Part shown: one piece after another, positions 26,486 through 35,614 of the stretch
Position numbering within the stretch: the stretch's first letter is position 1
Layout: every line of letters begins with the position of its first letter
DNA from: Granulicella tundricola MP5ACTX9
Lineage (GTDB): Bacteria > Acidobacteriota > Terriglobia > Terriglobales > Acidobacteriaceae
NCBI RefSeq assembly: GCF_000178975.2
Contig: NC_015064.1
Span: forward strand, 186,001-250,000
Length of the DNA stretch: 64,000 nucleotides
Direction: 5' to 3'
The notes under the pieces: generated by a model
What the model saw: only the letters and a program-made list of their open reading frames with translations
The model's database searches: none
Told to the model about the DNA's origin: nothing
Translations under genes and position numbers: made by a program

Positions 26486-29332
26486 TTAGTCGACGGTCAG
26501 AGTCAGCGATGTCGTGCTGGTAATCAAAGCGTTTGAGACGTCCGTGCCGATGATGGTCAAGGTGTAGGTTCCCTTCGCGGTCAGGTTATTTGTCGTGGAG
26601 GTGGTGGAGCCTGAGCCTGATCCGCAGCCGGACAGAGCGAGTCCGAAGCCGGCGAGCAGCAGCACCGGCGCGAATTTCCGCAACCGCCGTGATCTGCAAC
26701 CGCAGAGGCCGAAGAGCATCAGTCCGGCGAGCACGATCTTCGTGTGTGATTCGCCTGTCCCAGGAACCTGGCTGGGTGAGAGACTGGCGAGGCTCCGTTT
26801 GCCGCCCGCTCGCACGACTGCCGCACCGACACAGGATGCCGAGCCGGTTGAGATGGTGAGTGCCGTAGTCACGGCCGCCGTACCGGTGACGGTGGCGTTG
26901 GTGATCGGCGTGTAGCAGGCATAGGGCAGGCTTGCGCTGGAGAGGACGGTGAAGCTCACCGTGCCTGTATATCCGCTGCCGGGTGTGACCGTTATGGTGG
27001 AGGTGCCGGTTGCGCCGCCGGTGACGGTCAGGTTGGTGGCGGAGAGCAGGATGGTGCCGGTTCCAGTTGCGGTCGTACCTACGGTAAGGGTGACTGAGCC
27101 GGTTGAAGAGGCGTAGATGGAGTCGCCTGAGTAAGTCGCGGTGACGATGTGCGAGCCGACGGTGGTGGAGGAGAAGGTATACGTCGCCACACCGCTGGTG
27201 AGTGCGGCTGAGGAGCTGACGGTGGCCCCATCGACCGCGATGGAGACGGTGCCGGTGGGGCTGGTGGTTAGGGATGTTGTCGAAGGCGCGACGGTGATGG
27301 TGATCACGTCGCCGGCACCGGAGACGGGCGTGGTAGTGACCGCGGACAGAGTGGTGGTGGAGGCCAGCAGGGTGGACCCGGTGGTTGTGGGCCACGCGGT
27401 CAGCAGGTTGTAGAGGTCGACAGAGCCGAGCCCTGTCGCCTGGTCATAACCGGTCGTTGCTGCGTAGGCGGAGGCCCCGGCGGTGGAACAGAGCGTTGAG
27501 CCTGCGGTGCAGGAGTTGGTGCCGCTGGTAATGTCATGGAAGGCCCTGGCGTAGGTGGTGCTGTTGGCTGCAAGGGTGTAGAGCGTGGGGTTAATGACAC
27601 CCTGGCCGGTGGAGTTCAGCTTCTGATTGATGAGCGCCAACATGCCGGAGAAGATGGGTGCGGCAAAGCTGGTGCCGCCCGCGGCGGTCAGGTTGGTGTT
27701 GGTTGAGTCACGAAAGCCATTGCTGCAGCTTCCCGTGATCTTGGTGGCAGTATCGCTGGAGCAGTAGAGATAGGGTGCGTTGACGACGGCGGAGTCCAGC
27801 GAGATATCCGGTGTGAGACGGAAGCTGCCGGTGGGAATTCCCGTGACGCCGGTCTGCCAGGTTGGCCGCGGAGTGAAGATGCTGACGCCGCCACCACCGG
27901 AGAGGATGCCGTTGCTTGCGGAGTCGTCGTTCCAGACCTGCTCCGGAATGTAGGACAGCGCGGAGCCGATCACGTCCGTGCCGCTGGATGCGGTCCAGTA
28001 GGTGCTGTTGCTTGAGGTGATATCCGCTGTTGGGAACTCGGTTCCGCCCATACCTGTGACGTACTGACTATCGGAGGGGAAGTCCACGGCGAGTGCTTCC
28101 TGTTGAGTTGTGTTGAGGATGGTCGTGCCGGAGCAGTCCGTGGACCCCGCATCGCCCGCTGCCGCAACGACTGTCTGACCCTGGGCCGCGGCCTGGGCCA
28201 GCATCGCGTTCTCTGCTGCGAATGAGGTCGCGCTGAAGTTGGTCTCACAGGTGCCGTAGCTGACGCTGATGATGGGTGCGATCTTGTTCGTGATGGCATA
28301 CTGCAGAGCGTCGAAGGCTCCATAGTTCGTGTTATTGCCGGTGTAGACGAAGTAGATCGTTGCTCCCTTGGCGATGCCGCCGCTGTATTCGAGATCAAGG
28401 TCTGATTCAGATTCGTCGTCCGTCTTGACCGTCGAGGAGCCGGAACCAGGCACCAGGATTACGGTCGGATCTTTGACCGTCAGCCCGGCAGCGGTCTGGA
28501 AGTTCTCGATGTCCGAGAGCACAACCGCGGACTGCCCGACGGCTACGATCGATTGGCCCGTGCCGGTATAACCCGCGCTGTAAGCGGCGTTGATGTCGTA
28601 GATGGTGGCGACATCCTTCGGCGTCAGGAAGTGCGAGCCTGACTGACTGGAGGTGAAGTTGGGGTCGACCACAGCGGGCCTGAGCTTGACGCGGGCCTTG
28701 GGGCGGAAGCTGCTGAGGTTGGTCACGTCCTGGATGATGTCGCTCAGGGCTGCGGGAACGCTAACCTCAGAGGCGGGCGCAAAGTGGGTCTCGCCGTCCT
28801 TGGTAAAGTTGTGCAACTCACTGCCGAACGCGTTCCCGACCTTGCCTGCGGTGCCTGAGAAGGAGATACGATTGCCGCTGCGGGAGACACCATCTACTGT
28901 GAAGCCCTGCTGCTCCAGCCAGGCTGAGACCTTGGCCTGATCGCTTGCAGACAGACCAAAGCGAGTTCCAAACTGCTCCGGCGAGAGCCACTGGTGGTAA
29001 AGGGGTGAGGCCGGATTCTGCTGGGCTGCCAGGAGCGCCTGGAGGTCTGCCTCCTGCGCTTCCGTGCGGCGGAAGACCACGCTCATGCCTTCCAGCTTCG
29101 TACCGGAGGCGAGGCTGCCTGTATCGTCGGCTGCCAGGGCGCGTGGGTTGCGGGAGCCGGCGAGCGTCACGCGCTGGGCGGCGTTGATCTCCTGCGTGAT
29201 TCGCGGCTTGAGCGTCTGCGCCGTGCCGCAGACGGACAGCAGGCTGAGCGCGAGAAGGGACGACTGGAGCGGAAGCCTGGAGGGGAGTGCGGACGCCGCA
29301 CTGCGTAGGCTGGACAGAAAAGAAGGAAACAT
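26486..29332 (-). CDS. Secreted kumamolisin-type S53 protease with Ig-like repeat and membrane C-terminus
   Basis: 948 aa from MFPSFLSSLRSAAS, which gives a signal peptide; a 22-codon extension to 29398 is possible. Order: pro-kumamolisin activation domain (about residues 60-200, with SPLYHQWLSPEQFGTRFG), then the sedolisin domain with the ExxxD acid pair in ESDLDLEYSGG, the SVSYGTCE oxyanion region, catalytic Ser in GGTSFAAP and the Ca site GYDQATGLGSVDL. An Ig-like (Big_3 type) repeat (STTVGSHIVTATYSGDSIYA) follows. The last 115 residues contain two hydrophobic helices separated by Arg-rich CRSRRLRKF and then SGCGSGSG plus a beta-rich tail, a layout shared with two other proteins in this window. 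It is probably an acid-active extracellular endopeptidase. Confidence 0.9.
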   Translation of the reverse strand: MFPSFLSSLRSAASALPSRLPLQSSLLALSLLSVCGTAQTLKPRITQEINAAQRVTLAGSRNPRALAADDTGSLASGTKLEGMSVVFRRTEAQEADLQALLAAQQNPASPLYHQWLSPEQFGTRFGLSASDQAKVSAWLEQQGFTVDGVSRSGNRISFSGTAGKVGNAFGSELHNFTKDGETHFAPASEVSVPAALSDIIQDVTNLSSFRPKARVKLRPAVVDPNFTSSQSGSHFLTPKDVATIYDINAAYSAGYTGTGQSIVAVGQSAVVLSDIENFQTAAGLTVKDPTVILVPGSGSSTVKTDDESESDLDLEYSGGIAKGATIYFVYTGNNTNYGAFDALQYAITNKIAPIISVSYGTCETNFSATSFAAENAMLAQAAAQGQTVVAAAGDAGSTDCSGTTILNTTQQEALAVDFPSDSQYVTGMGGTEFPTADITSSNSTYWTASSGTDVIGSALSYIPEQVWNDDSASNGILSGGGGVSIFTPRPTWQTGVTGIPTGSFRLTPDISLDSAVVNAPYLYCSSDTATKITGSCSNGFRDSTNTNLTAAGGTSFAAPIFSGMLALINQKLNSTGQGVINPTLYTLAANSTTYARAFHDITSGTNSCTAGSTLCSTAGASAYAATTGYDQATGLGSVDLYNLLTAWPTTTGSTLLASTTTLSAVTTTPVSGAGDVITITVAPSTTSLTTSPTGTVSIAVDGATVSSSAALTSGVATYTFSSTTVGSHIVTATYSGDSIYASSTGSVTLTVGTTATGTGTILLSATNLTVTGGATGTSTITVTPGSGYTGTVSFTVLSSASLPYACYTPITNATVTGTAAVTTALTISTGSASCVGAAVVRAGGKRSLASLSPSQVPGTGESHTKIVLAGLMLFGLCGCRSRRLRKFAPVLLLAGFGLALSGCGSGSGSTTSTTNNLTAKGTYTLTIIGTDVSNALITSTTSLTLTVD

Positions 29333-29524
29333 GAGGGGGCCTCGACTGTAGATATCGCCCGATAGGACGGGCGAACAAAGTCCTGAGGTTACAGACATGG
29401 CTGTTTGAACACCCTCAGCTTCAGGCGCGATTCACGTGGCAGCAACATGGCTTCCGTAGCCTGAAGTTTGCCTTCCGCGGATCGTTGTGATGCGTCCGCA
29501 GGCCCTGACTCCGGAGATTCGCAC

Positions 29525-31144
29525 TTGTCTCAACGCACGCGCCGTACCTTCCTGCAGCAAGCCTCTGCCTTTGGTCTTCTGGCCGGGTCACGCCATAGCC
29601 TCGGGCTCCAACAGGGGAGCATGACGGGGATGAACATGGGCCAGACGATGCATAAGACCCCCGCTGCGCCGGATCATACGGTGCCCATGCTGCATTCGCT
29701 GGAGCTTATGCCGTTCGTTGACGCGATGCCGGTTCCACCTAGCCTGCTGAAGGCGACTGCATCGCATGCGAGCCTGCGGATTGCCATGCGCGAGATTCAT
29801 GCCAAGGTCCATCGCGATGTACCGGCGACCCGCATGTGGAGCTATGGGCCGGAGGCTTTGGGGCCGGTCATCGAGGCTCGCAGTGGCCATCCCATGTCCG
29901 TGCAGTGGGTTAACAACCTGCCTGTGAAGCACTTCCTGCCCATAGACCACAGCCTGCACGGCTGCGGGCGCGATATCCCGGATGTGCGGACGTGTGTGCA
30001 CGTCCACGGTGCTCGCGTGCCGACCAAGGATGATGGGCACCCGGAGGACTGGTTTACGCCTGGCAACTCGCGAACGAGCCACTATCCGCTGGAGCAGGAA
30101 TCGGCCACGCTGTGGTTTCACGATCACGCCATGGGGATCAACCGGCTGAATCACTATGCGGGACTCTTCGGGATGTTCTGGCTGCGCGATGAGCAGGAGG
30201 ATGCGCTCCATCTGCCCAACGGTAAGTATGAACTTCCGCTAGTGCTCTATGACCGCGACTTCACCACCGATGGGCAGCTCTTCTACCCAACTTCAGGCGA
30301 TCCCGAGCATCCCTGGGTCTCGGAGTTCACCGCCGATGCGATCCTGGTTAACGGCAAGATTCGCCCTTATCTTGAGGTCGAGCCAAGGCTCTATCGCTTC
30401 CGCACTGTCGTCGCTGCGAACAGCCGCTTCTTTGGCCTGACGCTTTCGACAGGGGCATCGCTGGTGCAGATTGGGAGCGACCAGGGTTTGCTCAGTGCTG
30501 CCGTAGAGGTGCCTCGTCTGAATATCGCTCCGGGTGAACGCGCGGATCTGCTGATCGACTTCAGCAAGCACGCGGGAGAGAAGATTCATCTGCGGACGGG
30601 TGCGCTGGATATTCTGGAGTTCCGCGTTGCTGCCCGGACGGGGGCACCTGTGGCGTCACTGCCCAACAATATCCGTAGTATTCCACGCACGCCGGAGACC
30701 GCCGCCACCGTCACCCGAACGATCACGTTAAACGAGTACCAGGATAAGGCGCAGAACTCCATGCTGATGCTGCTCAATCGCAAGCACTGGCATGAGCCTG
30801 TCACGGAGCGGCCACGTCTGAACTCAACGGAGATCTGGGAGTTCGTCAACCAGACTGAAGACACCCATCCGATGCACCTGCACTTGGTGCGCTTTCAGAT
30901 TCTTGATCGGCGGCCGTTCGATACCTTCCAATACCTGATGCAGAAGGAGATGCGTTTCCAAGGGCCGGCTGAGGCTCCCGCGCCCAACGAGCAGGGCTGG
31001 AAGGACATCGTCCACTGCCCGCCCGGCATGGTGACGCGCATCATCGTCAAGTTTGAAGGCTATACCGGCGACTACTTGTACCACTGCCACATCCTGGAGC
31101 ATGAGGCGAACGACATGATGCGGCCATTTGAGGTGATCGCTTAG
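29525..31144 (+). CDS. Tat-exported multicopper oxidase (CotA/bilirubin-oxidase-like)
   Basis: 539 aa with a TTG start at 29525, chosen because GGAG lies 8 nt upstream and the protein then begins MSQRTRRTFLQQASAFG, a Tat signal. A longer TTG start at 29468 is open. All copper sites are visible: HVHGARV, LWFHDHAMG, THPMHLHLVRF and YHCHILEHEANDMM, the last with the type-1 Cys, two His and an axial Met. Between signal and first cupredoxin domain lies a Met/His-rich stretch (SMTGMNMGQTMHK), as in copper-handling oxidases. Likely activity is oxidation of phenols, bilirubin-like compounds or Cu(I) with O2 reduced to water in the periplasm. It is divergent from the kumamolisin gene; an 8-bp inverted repeat CTTCAGGC/GCCTGAAG (29419-29426, 29459-29466) lies in the spacer. 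Confidence 0.93.
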   Translation: MSQRTRRTFLQQASAFGLLAGSRHSLGLQQGSMTGMNMGQTMHKTPAAPDHTVPMLHSLELMPFVDAMPVPPSLLKATASHASLRIAMREIHAKVHRDVPATRMWSYGPEALGPVIEARSGHPMSVQWVNNLPVKHFLPIDHSLHGCGRDIPDVRTCVHVHGARVPTKDDGHPEDWFTPGNSRTSHYPLEQESATLWFHDHAMGINRLNHYAGLFGMFWLRDEQEDALHLPNGKYELPLVLYDRDFTTDGQLFYPTSGDPEHPWVSEFTADAILVNGKIRPYLEVEPRLYRFRTVVAANSRFFGLTLSTGASLVQIGSDQGLLSAAVEVPRLNIAPGERADLLIDFSKHAGEKIHLRTGALDILEFRVAARTGAPVASLPNNIRSIPRTPETAATVTRTITLNEYQDKAQNSMLMLLNRKHWHEPVTERPRLNSTEIWEFVNQTEDTHPMHLHLVRFQILDRRPFDTFQYLMQKEMRFQGPAEAPAPNEQGWKDIVHCPPGMVTRIIVKFEGYTGDYLYHCHILEHEANDMMRPFEVIA

Positions 31145-31156
31145 ACCCTCAGAGGG

Positions 31157-31987
31157 TCAACTTTTCGCGGAGGCCTTCAACGGCAAGTTGGACCAGGCGA
31201 CCTTGCAGAGGTTGTAGCTCTTGTGTGCGAGCGCCTGCGGGCCGCCACTGGTATAAAGCACCTGGCTGCCGATCACCAGCAGCCACACCCAGAGCGCAAA
31301 GCGCAACGGCCGTTTGGGGATGAACTTCGCTGATGCCGTGCCAACGATCACGCCGCCGATTCCGCCGATCACAAGATGCATCAGCAACGACGGATTTGTG
31401 GAGTGGGAAAACCAGTGCGCTCCGCTGCCGACCAGCGATAGCATAAAGCCGAACAGGATATCGGTTCCAACGACTTGCGCCGGCAAAAGATCCGTCAGCG
31501 AAAGTAATGCCGCAGTACCCAGAGCGCCTGCACCTGCGGATGAGAAGCCCACCTCCGCGCCAACGGGGAACATCAGCAACGGCATCCAACGGCTGCGATC
31601 CGGCTTGGTGTAATCCTTTTGAATCGGGCGGAAGGAGTAGAAGATTTGGTAGATTGCGGTAGCAACCAGCACCGTGCCCAGGATACTGTTCATCAACTGC
31701 TTCGATCCAGCGGTGGCGAGATGTACCAGCACGAAGGAACCCAGCAGCACGCCGGGCAGACCGCCCAGCAGCATCCAGCCCAGCACCCGCCAGTTCACCT
31801 GTTTGCGTGCAATCTGTGACGGCACCAGAACCAGCTTCACGGCTGCTGAAAACATCAAGCCCGTGCTGACGGCCACCGTCGTCGGCACGCCGAGAAACAG
31901 GATCAGCAGCGGCGTCGTAATCGTGCCCGCGCCCACGCCGGTCAGCGCAATGAACACGGCGATGACGAAGCCGATGAAGTATTCCAT
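31157..31987 (-). CDS. TauE/SafE-family sulfite/sulfonate exporter-like membrane protein
   Basis: 276 aa with about eight hydrophobic helices, starting MEYFIGFVIAVFIALTGVGAGTITTPLLI, the typical GxGG/GxGxGT first repeat of the TauE/SafE family; the second repeat is VGFSSAGAGALGTAALL. Family members move sulfite, sulfoacetate or related anions across the inner membrane. Its start overlaps the cysH stop by one base (TGATG), making it the last gene of cysD-cysN-cysH. In this setting it may export toxic excess sulfite or take part in sulfate/sulfite exchange. Direction is not deducible from sequence. Confidence 0.9.
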   Translation of the reverse strand: MEYFIGFVIAVFIALTGVGAGTITTPLLILFLGVPTTVAVSTGLMFSAAVKLVLVPSQIARKQVNWRVLGWMLLGGLPGVLLGSFVLVHLATAGSKQLMNSILGTVLVATAIYQIFYSFRPIQKDYTKPDRSRWMPLLMFPVGAEVGFSSAGAGALGTAALLSLTDLLPAQVVGTDILFGFMLSLVGSGAHWFSHSTNPSLLMHLVIGGIGGVIVGTASAKFIPKRPLRFALWVWLLVIGSQVLYTSGGPQALAHKSYNLCKVAWSNLPLKASAKS

Positions 31988-32748
31988 CAGTGTGCCTGCC
32001 CTGCAGGCTGGATCTCGTCAGCCTGGATGTGGATACCGCACTCGACCTTCTTGCCCGCCCAGCGTCCGGAGCGTGGATCGTTCGGATCGGTGGGGATGGA
32101 CGTGCATGGCTCGCAGCCGATGCTGGTGTAGCCCGCGTCGTAGAGCGGCAGCAAGGAAATCTCAAACGCCGCGCAGAGCTGCCATATATCGCGCGTCGTC
32201 CAGTCTGCGAACGGACTCAGCTTGCGCACTGTCACGCCGCTGGGCAGCTTGAAGTCTGCCACCTCTTCAAGCGCGGTGCGGCTTCTTGCTTGCTCGCGCC
32301 GCAGCCCGGTCAGCCAAACCTTGTAGTTGGCGACCGCACTGAACAGAGGCTCAACCTTACGCAGACCGCAGCAGCGATCGGGCGCGGTCTGGTGGAGAAG
32401 GCCGAACTCCGCCTCCTGCTCGGCGACCGTCTTCACCGGCAGCAGGTTGGTGAGGTTCAGGTTCCATTCCGCCGCGATGCGATCCCGATACGCGTAGGTC
32501 TCCGCGAAGTGGTAGCCGGTATCGAGAAACAGCACGGGGATATTGGGCCGAAGCTCCTGCGCCAGCTTCAGCAAGAGTACGTCCTCTGCCTGGAAGCTGC
32601 AGGTAAGGCACGCTTCGTTGTCACCGGGAGCTGCGGCTAGTTCTTCCGCAAGCAATGCACGGACGTGAGTAAGCTGCGCGAGCAGCTCAGGCCGAAGCCC
32701 TGATTCCGCCAGCAGGTTGGAAGGGGATAACGTTGGCACAACGGTCAT
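31987..32748 (-). CDS. cysH: Assimilatory APS reductase (CysH family, Fe-S type)
   Basis: 253 aa reductase converting activated sulfate to sulfite with thioredoxin as donor. The PP-loop-like start is CSFQAEDVLLLKL, and the catalytic Cys is C237 in VECGIH. The pairs C126-C127 (DRCCGLRKVEP) and C212-xx-C215 (GCEPCTS) are the four ligands of the [4Fe-4S] cluster. In established family knowledge these mark enzymes acting on adenylylsulfate (APS) rather than PAPS. This agrees with the absence of an active APS kinase in the locus. ATGA overlap with cysN upstream and 1-nt overlap with the TauE/SafE gene downstream. Sulfite reductase is not in the window. Confidence 0.95.
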   Translation of the reverse strand: MTVVPTLSPSNLLAESGLRPELLAQLTHVRALLAEELAAAPGDNEACLTCSFQAEDVLLLKLAQELRPNIPVLFLDTGYHFAETYAYRDRIAAEWNLNLTNLLPVKTVAEQEAEFGLLHQTAPDRCCGLRKVEPLFSAVANYKVWLTGLRREQARSRTALEEVADFKLPSGVTVRKLSPFADWTTRDIWQLCAAFEISLLPLYDAGYTSIGCEPCTSIPTDPNDPRSGRWAGKKVECGIHIQADEIQPAGQAH

Positions 32749-34565
32749 GGTTTCACTCCTTCATGCCGGCCCAGAACTCCGGCGTCGCGCAGCGCCTGAA
32801 GCGCGGAGCTCACAGCCTGCGTTATGTCTTCGGACAGATTACGGCTGCCGAACGCTCCGTTCAGATCGATTGAGGGAACATGCCCGTCCTCATGCTTGAG
32901 GATCAGCAACCCAGCGCCAAGCAGCGCGGCAACAACCTCGGCATCATCTTCTCGGAAGCGGACGGCAACGGCTCCGCTCTCAAACAGAGTCCGCTCCAAC
33001 GCATCGACGAAGGCGACCGGCCCCTGTAGCTTGATCAACGCACCGGTATGCCCGTAGCGCGTCACTCGCTCGCGATATGTAACCGGAGTAGTTGCAATTT
33101 CGTTCGGCTCGCTCGCGATGTCAGTCCGCCGGATCATTCCCGCTGCAACCGTCGCGTTGGTTTGCGCGTCGATCAGCACGAAGCTGCCGGTGATGCGGTT
33201 CTCCGCATAGGCATCCGCCGCCAGAGGCAGCAGCGTTTCAATCTCCACCAGCCCGATGCCGTTCATCGCCAGCGTCGGTGCATCGTCAACACGCCCAAGC
33301 TCCGCCAGGTCCACCGCATGAACCAGCCGCTTGACCTGCGCCTGCACGGTGCGGCTTGTATGCTTCAGCAGGTATCGCCGCCCAACTTCAAGTGGCGTGT
33401 TGTCCATCCACACCAGCGACGCCGTGAAAGCCTTCGTCACTGCAGCGGGAGCGTCAACGCTTACCAGCAGATCGCCTCGGCTGACGTCGATCTCATCCTC
33501 AAGCGTCAACGTCACGGACAAGGGCGCGGTCGCCTCGTCAAAGTCACCGTCAAAGGTGACGATGCGCTCAACGCGGCTCGTCTGCCCGCTCGGAAGAACG
33601 GTTATGCGATCTCCCGGCCGCACACTGCCCGAAGCGATCTGTCCTGCGAATCCGCGGAAGTCGAGATTCGGCCGAATCACACGCTGTACCGCCAGGCGGA
33701 ACGGCGCGTTCGCGTCGGCGACGGACGATGGGATAGTCTCCAGGAGCGTCAGCAGCGACGGGCCTTGATACCAGGGCATCGCATCGGAAACATGTACGAC
33801 GTTGTCGCCGGCCAGCGCACTTACTGGAATAAAGTGCAGTACCGTCTTCTCGTTTCCATCGACATCCAGCCCATGGAAGAAGATCTCAAAATCAGCCTTG
33901 ATCGTGGTGAAGACGCTCTCGGAATATTCGACGAGATCCATCTTGTTCACGGCGACGATCACGTTGCGCACCCCAAGCAGTGCCGTGATGAACGCATGAC
34001 GGCGCGACTGCACCAGCACGCCTTTGCGTGCATCCACCAGCACGATGGCCACGTCGGCCGTGCTCGCGCCTGTAGCCATGTTGCGCGTGTACTGCTCGTG
34101 GCCGGGTGTATCGGCGATGATGAACTTGCGCTTCGCGGTCGAGAAGTAGCGATAGGCCACATCGATCGTGATGCCTTGTTCGCGTTCGGCCCGCAGGCCA
34201 TCGGTGAGCAGCGCCAAGTCAAGCACCCCGGGCGCTGTAGTGCCCTTGCCTTCGATCGACCGTAGCTGATCGTCATACACGCTCTGCGTGTCATAGAGTA
34301 GCCGCCCAATCAGCGTGGACTTACCGTCATCGACCGAGCCTGCGGTAGAGAAGCGCAGCAAATCCTTCGCCTGCTCCTCCGCCAGATATTCCGCAACATC
34401 AAAGTCCTCCGCCGCAAACTCAGGCGAGACCTCATGCTCATGCGTCTCCGGCGTTCGCCCGAACAGCGGATTGAACGCGGCCACGCGCTCATCCCAAACC
34501 TCAGGCTCATTGGCGGGCGCGCCCGAAAGCTGCACCAGATCCTTGTTCTTTACGAGAGTGTCCAT
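32745..34565 (-). CDS. cysN: Sulfate adenylyltransferase GTPase subunit with degenerate APS-kinase-like tail
   Basis: 606 aa, much longer than the roughly 475 aa of E. coli CysN. GTPase motifs: G1 GSVDDGKS at 76-83, DTPGHEQYTRNM (G3) and NKMDL (G4). It couples GTP hydrolysis to APS formation by CysD. About 60 acidic residues precede the G domain. Residues 497-606 resemble the APS kinase half of CysNC fusions (YRERVTRYGHTGALIKLQGP, ALERTLFESGAVAVRF, LLGAGLLIL), but the P-loop position reads LQGPVAFVDAL instead of a GxSGxGKST motif, and the domain is about half length. It therefore should not phosphorylate APS. It starts inside the cysD stop (TAATG) and overlaps cysH by 4 nt. Confidence 0.94.
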   Translation of the reverse strand: MDTLVKNKDLVQLSGAPANEPEVWDERVAAFNPLFGRTPETHEHEVSPEFAAEDFDVAEYLAEEQAKDLLRFSTAGSVDDGKSTLIGRLLYDTQSVYDDQLRSIEGKGTTAPGVLDLALLTDGLRAEREQGITIDVAYRYFSTAKRKFIIADTPGHEQYTRNMATGASTADVAIVLVDARKGVLVQSRRHAFITALLGVRNVIVAVNKMDLVEYSESVFTTIKADFEIFFHGLDVDGNEKTVLHFIPVSALAGDNVVHVSDAMPWYQGPSLLTLLETIPSSVADANAPFRLAVQRVIRPNLDFRGFAGQIASGSVRPGDRITVLPSGQTSRVERIVTFDGDFDEATAPLSVTLTLEDEIDVSRGDLLVSVDAPAAVTKAFTASLVWMDNTPLEVGRRYLLKHTSRTVQAQVKRLVHAVDLAELGRVDDAPTLAMNGIGLVEIETLLPLAADAYAENRITGSFVLIDAQTNATVAAGMIRRTDIASEPNEIATTPVTYRERVTRYGHTGALIKLQGPVAFVDALERTLFESGAVAVRFREDDAEVVAALLGAGLLILKHEDGHVPSIDLNGAFGSRNLSEDITQAVSSALQALRDAGVLGRHEGVKP

Positions 34566-35515
34566 TAGAAGTATCCCTCCCGCTTCTTCAACTCCATGGA
34601 GCCTTCCTGGTCATGATCGATCACGCGATTCGCGCGCTCTGACGACCGGAAGCCAAGAATCTCTTCGATGATCTTCGGGATCGTATCCGCGTCCGATCGG
34701 ATGGCACCCGTGCAGGGGCTGCATCCCAGCGACCGCAGCCGCGACTTCACCATCACGGGCTGCTCACCCTTGCGTGCGACGAAGTCTTGTTCGGTCGGCA
34801 GCAGCGCATCGCCGCGCAGATACATGGGCCGCTCCTTCGCAAAGTAAAGATCGACCACGGGAATGTTCTCCAGGTGGATGTACTGCCACACATCCATCTC
34901 GGTCCAGTTGGACAGCGGAAAGACGCGGATGGATTCGCCCGGATGGATGCGGGCGTTGTAGAGATTCCAAAGCTCAGGCCGCTGGTTCTTCGGGTCCCAT
35001 TGGCCGGCGCCATCGCGGAAGGAGTAGATCCTCTCCTTCGCGCGAGACTTCTCTTCATCGCGACGAGCACCACCGAACGCTGCGGTAAAGCCATAGTGCG
35101 TCAGCCCATCCAGCAGCGCCTGCGTCTTCAGCAGACCGCAGCAGCGCTTCGTATCCAGCGCAATCGGGTTGGTTCCCGCGGCCAGAGCAGCTTCATTGCG
35201 CCACACCAGCAGCTCAGCGCCAATGGACGCGGCCATGTTGTCGCGGAACTCGATCATCTCGCGGAACTTGTAGCCGGTATCGATGTGCAGCAGGGGGAAG
35301 GGAATCGGCGCGGGAAAGAACGCCTTCTGCGCCAGCCGCAGCATGACGGAGGAGTCCTTGCCGATCGAGTAGAGCATGACCGGCTTCTCAAACTCGGACG
35401 CCACCTCGCGGAGGATGTGGATGCTCTCCGCCTCGAGCAGGCGGAGGTGACTCAGCCTCTGCTCGGTCGTCCTGAGCGTTGTATCGGGTGCTGTTGCTGT
35501 GAGCGTTTCAGCCAT
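34565..35515 (-). CDS. cysD: Sulfate adenylyltransferase small (catalytic) subunit
   Basis: 316 aa N-type ATP pyrophosphatase that adenylates sulfate to APS. The PP-loop SIGKDSS is at residues 50-56; [55 protein letters not shown] and the CysD hallmark [19 protein letters not shown] are all present. First gene of cysD-cysN-cysH-TauE/SafE, all overlapping. Upstream, after a 99-nt leader region, lies a 22-codon polycysteine ORF that probably controls expression. No good Shine-Dalgarno sits at the usual distance (GGAG is about 17 nt upstream of the ATG), in line with translational control of this start. Confidence 0.97.
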   Translation of the reverse strand: MAETLTATAPDTTLRTTEQRLSHLRLLEAESIHILREVASEFEKPVMLYSIGKDSSVMLRLAQKAFFPAPIPFPLLHIDTGYKFREMIEFRDNMAASIGAELLVWRNEAALAAGTNPIALDTKRCCGLLKTQALLDGLTHYGFTAAFGGARRDEEKSRAKERIYSFRDGAGQWDPKNQRPELWNLYNARIHPGESIRVFPLSNWTEMDVWQYIHLENIPVVDLYFAKERPMYLRGDALLPTEQDFVARKGEQPVMVKSRLRSLGCSPCTGAIRSDADTIPKIIEEILGFRSSERANRVIDHDQEGSMELKKREGYF

Positions 35516-35614
35516 GTGCTTTGGATAGCTCCGATTGAAGAAGCGCCGTCCACGAATAAAAGTGGAAGACTTGGATTGATGAATTTGTGGGAGGACGAAG
35601 GGTTCGGAGACGAA

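Noticed and set aside
29389..29448. A 19-codon minus-strand ORF upstream of the first kumamolisin, considered as another leader peptide
   Set aside because: It has only one Cys and no run of any residue, so nothing supports an attenuator.
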